From Glandiceps talaboti (lineage: Eukaryota > Hemichordata > Enteropneusta > Spengelidae), in assembly GCF_964340395.1 (NCBI RefSeq), contig NC_135571.1:14667221-14731220 (forward strand): 64,000 nucleotides of DNA, given 5' to 3'. The notes under the pieces are model-generated. The model had not been told where the DNA came from, searched no databases, and saw nothing but the letters and a program-made list of their open reading frames with translations. Positions 58,001 through 64,000 of this stretch are shown one piece after another. Position 1 is the stretch's first letter. Every line of letters begins with the position of its first letter. Position numbers and translations under genes: made by a program.

Positions 58001-61000
58001 GGTTTGTTATTATGTATGTGTACACAAAATACTTGGATTAATGCATGGTGGCAGGTGATGTAAAAGAACTGGAAGAAGACTTACCTTTCTCTTCTCCTTA
58101 TTGCCTACATTAGCCAATGCTATAAATCTAGTGACATGACGTGCAGCTTGTGCCAGTACTCTATGGTTTCTATATGGTAATCTTTCATAGTAGATTTGAT
58201 GTAAACCAGCAAAGTGATATCTGGGTTTTAAATGAACATCCAATTTAGCCAAGAGCCTGGAGCCTTTCACTTTATCATCAACTCCTTCCTGTAATATCAC
58301 AAAAATAGTCATTATGGTAAGAAATTTGATCAATGATTACCTTACATGTATTTTACCTCATCTTTACTTTCATTGCTTCAGTAATTTTTTCAGTAACCTT
58401 GTTTTATTTGTTTCACCATATTTATATTTTAAGGGACATGGTCTACAACATCCAAGTATTCTTTTAAATAAATGATGTTTCCAAATAAAAGGTTACTTAC
58501 ATGTATATTTGACCATTCACTATCACTTGTCTATACACCACCAGCCACTGGTAAAACACCTACCCTATAAACTGCTTTGATACTGTATACCCTATAAACT
58601 GCTATGATACTGTATACCCTATAAACTGCTATGATACTGTATACCCTATAAACTGCTATGATACTGTATACCCTATGAACTGTAATGATACTGTACACCC
58701 TATAAACTGTTATGATACTGTATACCCTATAAACTGCTATGATACTGTATACCCTATGAACTGTTATGATACTGTATACCCTATGAACTGTTATGATACT
58801 GTATACCCTATAAACTGCTATGATACTGTATACCCTATAAACTGTTATGATACTGTATACCCTATAAACTGCTATGATACTGTATACCCTATAAACTGTT
58901 ATGATACTGTATACCCTATAAACTGTTATGATACTGTATACCCTATAAACTGCTATGATACTGTATACCCTATAAACTGTTATGATACTGTATACCCTAT
59001 AGACTGCTATGATACTGTATACCCTATAAACTGTTATGATACTGTATACCCTATGAACTGCTATGATACTGTATACCCTATAAACTGCTATGATACTGTA
59101 TACCCTATAAACTGTTATGATACTGTATACCCTATAAACTGCTATGATACTGTACACCCTATAAACTGCTATGATACTATAATCTAATTTATATGTACAA
59201 GAATAAAAGTGCCAATTGTATTGTAGCACAACTGTTGACAGTACATGTACTTTAATTTGTAACTAATGATTATGTGGTCTTGTTACTAGGCATATTTGCA
59301 TACATTTTTTGAAGATTTATTCCCCATGCCTTCCCATCAATGGTGTAATATCTGTAATATAGTAATACACCATCATTTAATGTTACTATGGGCTTGGTCT
59401 TGTTGCTAGGTATATCTACATACAATTTTGTAATGCTCATTCAATTACCTTCCCTTCAGCAGTGTTATTTTGGCATTATACTTCAGTTAATACGGTAGGA
59501 GAGGTACCAGTGATTACTAGATAGTGAAGGGTAAAATATAAGTAACCTTTTATTTGGAAACAAAAACGACAAAAACTACATACAAGTTGCAGAGCATGTC
59601 CCTCTTAAATAAGCTTTGCAATTATCATAAAACTGGTTGTAAAGTTCACTAAGTTTTAGTGTTAAATACATGTGACTCACTGGTAATGTAGCATATTGAC
59701 ATACACCTTTAGGCCATGCTGATGTTAATAATATATCAATGCCTTTAAATTGGGAATCGGATGTCAGTGATTCTATCAACTCTGTCACATGACTGTCTGT
59801 GAAATGGTATTTTTTGGAAGGCAACCCTGCCCCAGCTTCTATTCCACTTATGTAGGCTACTTGTAATCCTGAAGTGCTGGTGAAAATGCCTTTCCTTCCT
59901 ACAAAAACAAATAAAATAAAAAATAGTGTTACCTGGATACTACTGCATATCTTTAAAAATCTCAATGAAATGATACTTACTTAGTGCTTAGATATTTTTG
60001 TATACAAATCATCACTTGTTCCATCTGTATTATCAGAAACCCAACCATTTGCAGTGTGGAGTGCCGGAAGGCTCTGTCCTTGGGCCACTCTTATTCTGTC
60101 TATACATATCACCACTTGGAAAGCTAATCCGGCATCAGAATCTCAATTTCCAACAACATGCAGACGACAACCAGATTTACCAATATCTTCCCCAATCAGA
60201 CATGTCAACAACAGTAACTAAGATGGAAACTGCTGCACATGATATCAAAGCATGGATGACCCAAAATAAAACTACCCGGTATGTACAGCTAAATGATGGC
60301 AAAACTGATGTCCCCCTTATAAGGTCTCAGTTCAACAGGCTTCCTTGTCCCATCAACCACATCAACATTGGATCATGTTCTGTGAATTCAACATGTAACA
60401 TTGGTGTACAATTTGATGACCAGTATAATCTCAAGTAGATCAGTTCTTTTTCACCTAACAATACGTCACATATGCCCACCACAGCTCACTGCCTCTGTAC
60501 AGCCAACCACCTATGTGTACAGCCCACCAGAGCTCACTGACTCTGTATACAGCCAACCATCTATGTGTACAGCCCACCACAGCTCACTGCCTCTGTATAC
60601 AACCAACCACCTATGTGTACAGCCCACCACAGCTCACTGCCTCTGTATACAGCCAACCACCTATGTGTACAGCCCACCACAGCTCACTGCCTCTGTATAC
60701 AACCAACCACCTATGTGTACAGCCCACCACAGCTCACTGCCTCTGTATACAACCAACCACCTAAGTGTACAGCCAACCACAGCTCACTGCCTCTGTATAC
60801 AGCCAACCACCTATGTGTACAGCCCACCACAGCTCACTGCCTCTATATACAGCCAACCAACCACCTACGTGTACAGCCCACCACAGCTCACTGCCTCTGC
60901 ATACAACCAACCACCTATGTGTACAGCCCACCACAGCTCACTGCCTCTGTACAGCCAACCACCTATGTGTACAGCCCACCAGAGCTCACTGCCTCTGTAT

Positions 61001-63574
61001 ACAACCAACCACCTACATGTACAGCCCACCACAGCTCACTGCCTCTGTATACAGCCAACCACCTATGTGTACAGCCCACCACAGCTCACTGCCTCTATAT
61101 ACAGCCAACCACCTACGTGTACAGCCCACCACAGCTCACTGCCTCTGCATACAACCAACCACCTATGTGTACAGCCACCACAGCTCACTGCCTCTGTATA
61201 CAGCCAACCACCTATGTGTACAGCCAACCACAGCTCACTGCCTCTGTATACAGCCAACCACCTAAGTGTACAGCCCACCACAGCTCACTGCCTCTGTATA
61301 CAGCCAACCACCTATGTGTACAGCCCACCACAGCTCACTGCCTCTGTATACAACCAACCACCTAAGTGTACAGCCAACCACAGCTCACTGCCTCTGTATA
61401 CAGCCAACCACCTATGTGTACAGCCCACCACAGCTCACTGCCTCTGTATACAACCAACCACCTAAGTGTACAGCCAACCACAGCTCACTGCCTCTGTATA
61501 CAGCCAACCACCTATGTGTACAGCCCACCACAGCTCACTGCCTCTGTATACAGCCAACCACCTATGTGTACAGCCCACCACAGCTCACTGCCTCTGTATA
61601 CAACCAACCACCTAAGTGTACAGCCCACCACAGCTCACTGCCTCTGTATACAACCAACCACCTATGTGTACAGCCCACCACAGCTCACTGCCTCTGAATA
61701 CAGCCAACCACCTATGTGTACAGCCCACCACAGCTCACTGCCTCTGTATACAGCCAACCACCTACATGTACAGCCCACCACAGCTCACTGCCTCTGTATA
61801 CAGCCAACCACCTATGTGTACAGCCCACCACAGCTCACTGCCTCTGTATAAAATCCACCACTTGTGTACAACCCATCACATCTGTATACAGCCCAACACA
61901 GCCCACCACCTGTCTACAGCCTCCAATCCATCACAACCCACTACACGTACCTTTTCTGCACCGAAAACTGACCCACCTCTGTCAATAGTCCACCACCTCT
62001 CTCTACAGCCCACCACCTATCTACAGCCTCAGATCCATCACAACCCACTACACGTACCTTTTCTGCACCGAAAACTGACCCACCTCTGTCAATAGTCCAC
62101 CACCTCTCTCTACAGCCCACTACCTCTGTGTACAGCCTATATTGTACAGCTAACCAACTACACCCCATCATGTCTACAGCACATCAGTGGATATGATTGC
62201 GTAGATTGTATGTTAGCATAACAGAAATAGTTCTTTTGTTGTGAATACCCCCACCCTCATCCAACCCCCATTCCACAGTAGCTGTGATATAACATTGTAC
62301 TGTTAAAGAAAAACCTGACAAATACACTGTAAAATCTACAAAGAAAAACTTACCTAAATATGTAATATTTTCTGCCAATTCTCCACCATTATTATCTTTA
62401 AAGCTGTCCTCGTGCTCTGATAAATTTGCACCAAGAATATAGGTAGCTATTGGAACTGTAAATAAATTATGTTTATTTTATTTGTGTACATGTCTATTAG
62501 TATTCCATCCAACTCACCAGTAATAGTAAAATCAACAAAAAGTACATGTTTGCAGTACAGACTAACATTTACAGGACAGACTTAAATGTTTACAGTACAG
62601 AATCTAATGTTTACAGTACAGAATCTAATGTTTACAGTACTGAATCTAATGTTTGCAGTACAGACTAACATTTACAGGACAGACTTCAATGTTTACAGTA
62701 CAGAATTTAATGTTTACAGTACAGAATCTAACATTGACAGTACAGAATCTAATTTTTACAGTACAGACTCTAACATTTACAGTACAGACTCTAATTTTTA
62801 CAGTACAGACTGTAACATTTACAGTACAGACTCTAATTTTTACAGTACAGACTGTAACATTTACAGTACAGACTCTAATTTTTACAGTACAGACTAATGA
62901 TTACGATTACAGTACAGACTAATGTTTACAGTACAGACTCTAACATTTACAGTACAGAATCTAATGTTTACATTACACTCAGACTCTGACATTTACAGTA
63001 CAGACTAATGTTTGCAGTACACTCTAACGTTTACAATACAGACTCTAACGTTTACAGTAGACTCTAACGTTTAAAGTACAGACTAATGATTACGGTTACA
63101 GTACAGACTAATGTTTACAGTACACTAAAATTTACAGTACAGACTAATGTTTACAGTACACTCTAACATTTACAGTACACTAAAATTTACAGTACAGACT
63201 ATAAAGTTTACAATACAGACTCTATCATTGACAGTGCAGACCGTAACATTTACAGTACAGAATCTAATGTTTACAACTAATAACTTTATAAATAGTGTAT
63301 TGTTTACAGTTGAAAGTTGGTAACTTGTGGTACAAGTGCATTTATGTCCTGTACACCAAATCATACCAGGACTAGGATGTCTCCTGTCATCAAAAATACA
63401 CAGTAAATTCTTAGCTTTGTGCCATAACCAAACCTTTACATTTACATTTGTTGTATGTTATTGACTACATGATTTATTACAATATTTACCTTGTTCATCA
63501 CCAGATTGATATTTCTTCCATTCCTCTTCTGCCTTAGGACCATGACCAAAGAAGTTACCAACACAAAATAACAT
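48812..63574 (-). CDS. CWF19L1: CWF19L1-like protein, N-terminal exon missing (gene-level entry)
   Basis: Twelve exons join in phase: 63574-63490, 62455-62354, 59898-59681, 58288-58085, 57507-57391, 56343-56220, 54605-54520, 53303-53211, 52562-52446, 52016-51903, 51764-51667, 48953-48812. They total 1500 nt, 499 aa plus stop. The human protein is about 538 aa, so roughly 37 N-terminal residues are lacking. Order of domains: a metallophosphatase-like N-part ([56 protein letters not shown]), then CwfJ_C1, a HIT-like fold ([43 protein letters not shown]), then CwfJ_C2 ([20 protein letters not shown]). The family is linked to spliceosomal complexes and lariat debranching; in humans its loss causes cerebellar ataxia (established knowledge). 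Five of its donors are fused to minisatellites. Confidence 0.93.
48954..51666 (-). other. CWF19L1 intron 12 content
   Basis: It holds a (TGTC)n run at 49035-49070, a dispersed repeat piece at 49190-49430 (GGTCAAGGTCAAAG; AGCTCAATCAACTGAGTAG), a tyrosine-recombinase fragment at 50395-50920, unassigned sequence at 50921-51560 with an imperfect AGCTCCG...CGGAGCT hairpin at 51530-51560, and the 28-bp array. Confidence 0.6.
50395..50920 (-). pseudogene. Fragment of a tyrosine-recombinase (DIRS/YR-like) element
   Basis: Minus strand: [20 protein letters not shown] and [20 protein letters not shown], then after a frame change [20 protein letters not shown] and [10 protein letters not shown], then [18 protein letters not shown] and SLKQLTFKT. 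The order (core-binding W-K-x-W-C, short insert, Y-R-A-A-I-S, D-G-x-P-x-G-x-H-P-L) is that of the N-terminal and central parts of the phage-type integrase found in YR retroelements. The catalytic C-terminal R-H-R-Y part is not identifiable. It is broken by frameshifts and stops. Confidence 0.65.
51568..51680 (-). repeat. 28-bp minisatellite built from exon 12 donor, about four copies
   Basis: In gene sense CAATTTGGCAG/GTAAACAAG recurs every 28 bp. The first 11 bases equal the end of exon 12 and GTAAAC its donor. Confidence 0.9.
51667..51764 (-). CDS. CWF19L1: CWF19L1 exon 12: FFFVELDSG
   Basis: The acceptor is TTTGTTTCAG and the donor TTTGGCAG/GTAAAC. 32 codons and two bases: [20 protein letters not shown] then [12 protein letters not shown]. 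Joining at GGCAG gives the conserved QFGREVLAS junction in frame. Confidence 0.93.
51903..52016 (-). CDS. CWF19L1: CWF19L1 exon 11
   Basis: The acceptor is TTGTTCTAG and the donor AACAG/GTAAAG. 38 codons, phase 0: [20 protein letters not shown] then [14 protein letters not shown]. Joins CwfJ_C1 to CwfJ_C2. Confidence 0.92.
52080..52300. repeat. Irregular ATGACATCATCAAAATATGA array
   Basis: About eight units of 20-28 bp with GACATCATCAAAATATG. Unequal spacing. It lies in CWF19L1 intron 10. Confidence 0.8.
52446..52562 (-). CDS. CWF19L1: CWF19L1 exon 10: EExxQYK and FERNFRSQH
   Basis: The acceptor is GTCGACAG and the donor ATGCAG/GTATTA. 39 codons, phase 0: [17 protein letters not shown], then [17 protein letters not shown]. 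The H-L-Q-x-Q stretch is the HIT-like catalytic-triad position. Confidence 0.93.
52563..52905. repeat. 40-bp minisatellite abutting the exon 10 acceptor, about eight copies
   Basis: ATATAGAATGTATTAACAGT recurs every 40 bp. The unit nearest exon 10 includes the acceptor region itself (ATATTGCTGTCGACAG aligned to ATACTGTTATTAATAG in gene sense). Confidence 0.85.
53052..53200. repeat. 25-bp repeat near the exon 9 donor, six copies
   Basis: CCCACCTGTGGGAACGTTAT recurs every 25 bp. Each unit contains the palindrome CCCAC-CT-GTGGG. In gene sense CCCACAG/GTGG resembles exon 9's CCACAG/GTAGG junction. Confidence 0.85.
53211..53303 (-). CDS. CWF19L1: CWF19L1 exon 9: HVLILPIGH
   Basis: The acceptor is TATTGACAG and the donor CCACAG/GTAGGT. 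31 codons, phase 0: [20 protein letters not shown] then [11 protein letters not shown], the HIT-like histidine region. Confidence 0.95.
53400..54530 (-). repeat. 40-bp minisatellite built from exon 8 donor, about 28 copies
   Basis: In gene sense GTTAGTGTTGGTACACAG/GT then AAGTACAACTGATTTCATTG, period 40 bp. The first half matches the last bases of exon 8 (GTTAGTGTTGGTACTCAG) and the second half its intron start. Variants at (G/C/T)TGTAC and ACCTGTGT/ACTTGTGT occur in blocks. Confidence 0.95.
54520..54605 (-). CDS. CWF19L1: CWF19L1 exon 8: start of CwfJ_C1 (PCWFCL)
   Basis: The acceptor is TTTTTTTCTTAG and the donor ACTCAG/GTAAGT. It encodes [20 protein letters not shown] then HLVVSVGTQ. The two Cys in CWFC are typical zinc ligands of the domain. 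Its last 20 bases seed the 40-bp array below it. Confidence 0.95.
54726..54960 (-). repeat. Array related to exon 7 donor, older part
   Basis: About five units of about 47 bp, in gene sense GTCAAGAAACATAGGTGTAAG, resembling ATCAAGAAACACAGAC/GTAAG of exon 7. Confidence 0.75.
54962..55375 (-). pseudogene. Probable LINE 3' fragment splitting the exon 7-derived arrays
   Basis: On the minus strand [20 protein letters not shown] then INILN resembles the C-terminal 'N-x-F-I-P-S-x-x-R-L-x-N' end of non-LTR ORF2. A tail with repeated ATTGAATTGA lies at 54965-54985. A partial duplication of TTTGAACTGAGAACACAG occurs inside (55281 and 55332). Confidence 0.45.
55376..56215 (-). repeat. 38-bp minisatellite next to exon 7 donor, palindromic unit
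   Basis: CAACATAGGTCTATGTTTAA recurs every 38 bp, about 22 copies. Each unit contains GGTCTAT-GTTTAACT-ATAGACC (7-bp arms). In gene sense AAACATAGACCTATGTTAAT aligns with the real junction AAACACAGAC/GTAAGTTAAT. Confidence 0.88.
56220..56343 (-). CDS. CWF19L1: CWF19L1 exon 7: basic linker
   Basis: The acceptor is TTTTCCTCACAG and the donor GAC/GTAAGT. It covers 41 codons and one base: [18 protein letters not shown] then a Lys/Arg/Gln-rich stretch ([14 protein letters not shown]). The F-F-D core followed by a charged low-complexity linker matches the family. The donor region resembles the neighbouring 38-bp array. Confidence 0.88.
56395..56850. repeat. Minisatellite, 29-bp unit, about 16 copies
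   Basis: CATATCTGAAACTCTGACAA recurs every 29 bp. It sits about 50 bases upstream (gene sense) of the exon 7 acceptor. Frames through it are artefacts. Confidence 0.92.
56860..57395 (-). repeat. Minisatellite of 57- and 40-bp units built from exon 6 and its donor
   Basis: In gene sense the long unit reads GATGTAACCCCAGTGTC...ACAAACACAG/GTAGGTTTATA, matching the second half of exon 6 and its intron start. The 40-bp unit lacks the ACAAGATAACAAACACAG part. About 12 units in all, mixed. Confidence 0.93.
57391..57507 (-). CDS. CWF19L1: CWF19L1 exon 6: [10 protein letters not shown]
   Basis: The acceptor is TTTTTTCACAG and the donor CACAG/GTAGGT. 39 codons, phase 0 at both ends: [18 protein letters not shown], then [12 protein letters not shown]. 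The second half of this exon plus its donor seeds the array at 56860-57395. Exon numbers in this report count the unseen first exon as 1. Confidence 0.92.
57600..57820. repeat. 42-bp tandem repeat, five copies
   Basis: ACTGAGAGTGCTATCCCTAC recurs every 42 bp with almost no variation. In CWF19L1 intron 5. No link to a splice site seen. Confidence 0.93.
58085..58288 (-). CDS. CWF19L1: CWF19L1 exon: LKPRYHFA and RFIALANVG
   Basis: The acceptor is GATATTACAG and the donor AAG/GTAAGT. 68 codons, phase 0 at both ends: [43 protein letters not shown]. Highly conserved block of the family. Confidence 0.95.
58555..59185. repeat. 27-bp minisatellite, about 23 copies
   Basis: ACTGCTATGATACTGTATAC recurs every 27 bp. 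As 27 is a multiple of three it creates frames of 170-232 codons on both strands; these are not genes. Confidence 0.93.
59681..59898 (-). CDS. CWF19L1: CWF19L1 exon: [12 protein letters not shown] to WPKGV
   Basis: The acceptor is TTTTTGTAG and the donor CCA/GTGAGT. It completes Gly and gives 72 codons: [18 protein letters not shown], then [18 protein letters not shown]. Phase 0 at the end. Confidence 0.92.
59998..60438 (+). pseudogene. LINE reverse transcriptase fragment
   Basis: The frame reads [20 protein letters not shown] then [17 protein letters not shown] and [13 protein letters not shown]. These are RT motifs B and C. Motif C has HADD instead of YADD and motif B has P-E-G instead of P-Q-G, so the copy is inactive. 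It is antisense to CWF19L1 in intron 3 and runs directly into the 50-bp array. Confidence 0.85.
60470..61855. repeat. 50-bp minisatellite, about 28 copies
   Basis: CACAGCTCACTGCCTCTGTA and CCAACCACCTATGTGTACAG recur every 50 bp. Large frames here result from the absence of stops in the unit. It lies in CWF19L1 intron 3. Confidence 0.94.
61920..62130. repeat. Direct duplication of about 107 bp
   Basis: CATCACAACCCACTACACGT starts at about 61928 and 62035, followed by the same 85 bases. It lies at the edge of the 50-bp array and shares CAGCCCACC with it. Confidence 0.85.
62354..62455 (-). CDS. CWF19L1: CWF19L1 exon: GANxxE and [10 protein letters not shown]
   Basis: The acceptor is TTATTTACAG and the donor GTAAGT. 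It starts in phase 1 and ends in phase 1. It encodes [16 protein letters not shown] and [12 protein letters not shown], the end of the metallophosphatase-like first half. Confidence 0.92.
62545..63260. repeat. 21-bp degenerate array, about 32 units
   Basis: TTTACAGTACAGACTCTAAC and variants recur at about 21 bp. It is more diverged and less regular than the other arrays. It fills much of CWF19L1 intron 2. Confidence 0.9.
63490..63574 (-). CDS. CWF19L1: CWF19L1 exon (first visible)
   Basis: The acceptor AAAATTGCAG is followed by 28 codons and one base; donor GTAAAT. It encodes [18 protein letters not shown]. Because homologues have about 37 residues before this block, the ATG here is internal and exon 1 lies beyond 63600, probably past the window edge. 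Confidence 0.88.
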
Positions 63575-64000
63575 CTGCAATTTTTAACAAAAATATGACA
63601 AACTCTAACAAAGCAGGGGAGAACATAGACTAAAATGTCATGATTCATGTCATGTGATCAGAAAACTCACCATGGAGGAAATATGAACAACAAGTCATTG
63701 AGAATGACATAGTCCCCGCTATGATTGGGTTTTAAGGAATTATCACTACTCTGATCACGCAACAACACTTGTGAACCTAAATCAAGCAGACTTAGATATG
63801 TTGTGTCTGCTTGTTGGACATGGAACATGCCTACAACAATAAAGGATGGGTCGGGTATGGGGGATCGTATCACGACGAAAATGGACATGCACATGTATGT
63901 CATAGAACATTGTCCTAATACCAACTTTGAATGAGATCTGTTCAAGCATGTCTGAGTTATGGCTTTGGACATAGCAAAATCGCAAACAAAATGGCTGCCA
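63575..64000. other. Edge region upstream of the first visible CWF19L1 exon
   Basis: No frame matches the expected CWF19L1 N-terminus. A + strand ATGGCTGCC at 63991 cannot be judged because the window ends. Confidence 0.4.

Noticed and set aside
58531-59229. 232-codon frame of YRVYSII repeats
   Set aside because: Artefact of the 27-bp array within CWF19L1 intron 4.
60401-61465. 354-codon Pro/Thr/Ser-rich frame resembling mucin
   Set aside because: It follows the 50-bp array in several frames at once and starts in a LINE remnant. Intronic and antisense to CWF19L1.
63667-63985. CWF19L1 first exon or separate minus-strand gene
   Set aside because: Neither open frame resembles the expected N-terminus and no coherent splice signals lead to 63574.

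Overview
The window is a piece of a metazoan nuclear genome. Its genes are split by spliceosomal GT-AG introns, it is AT-rich, and it is crowded with non-LTR retrotransposon remnants, tRNA-derived SINEs, microsatellites and more than twenty minisatellite arrays. Protein similarity and repeat style suggest a marine invertebrate, either lophotrochozoan or invertebrate deuterostome. I cannot fix the phylum from sequence alone. No bacterial or organellar features are present.

Three host genes can be reconstructed exon by exon with consistent reading phase. (1) The 3' end of a DDX51-like DEAD-box RNA helicase lies on the + strand: exons 2780-2896, 3321-3486, 4457-4591 and 5633-5668. (2) A complete arylsulfatase-B-like sulfatase lies on the - strand: seven exons from 27950 down to 7308, 500 aa. 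(3) A nearly complete CWF19L1-like gene lies on the - strand: twelve exons from 63574 down to 48812, 499 aa, with the N-terminal exon not found. A fourth, decayed gene of the DUF7869-type 'DNCAGQNKN' family lies on + at 38865-42978 and is interrupted by a LINE.

Layout. 1-2779: dispersed repeats, a Penelope-like fragment, and a 31-bp array carrying a nested MITE. 2780-5735: DDX51 3' end. 7308-27950: sulfatase, with introns full of arrays and LINE fragments. 28-35 kb: intergenic satellites, including a 2.3-kb array of a 30-bp unit. 35-48 kb: LINEs, a SINE-bearing duplication and the DUF7869 pseudogene. 48.8-63.6 kb: CWF19L1.

The most interesting pattern is that several minisatellites are built from a host exon-intron junction. 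Each unit holds the last bases of a real exon, its 5' splice site and the first intron bases. It is clear for one DDX51 exon, sulfatase exon 1 and CWF19L1 exons 6, 8 and 12. It is degenerate but visible for CWF19L1 exon 7 and weak for exon 9. In DDX51 the unit is 45 bp with no stop codon, so six successive donor sites could each add 15 residues in frame. The three genes have unrelated functions (ribosome biogenesis, lysosomal glycosaminoglycan breakdown, and splicing or RNA turnover) and are neighbours, not an operon.
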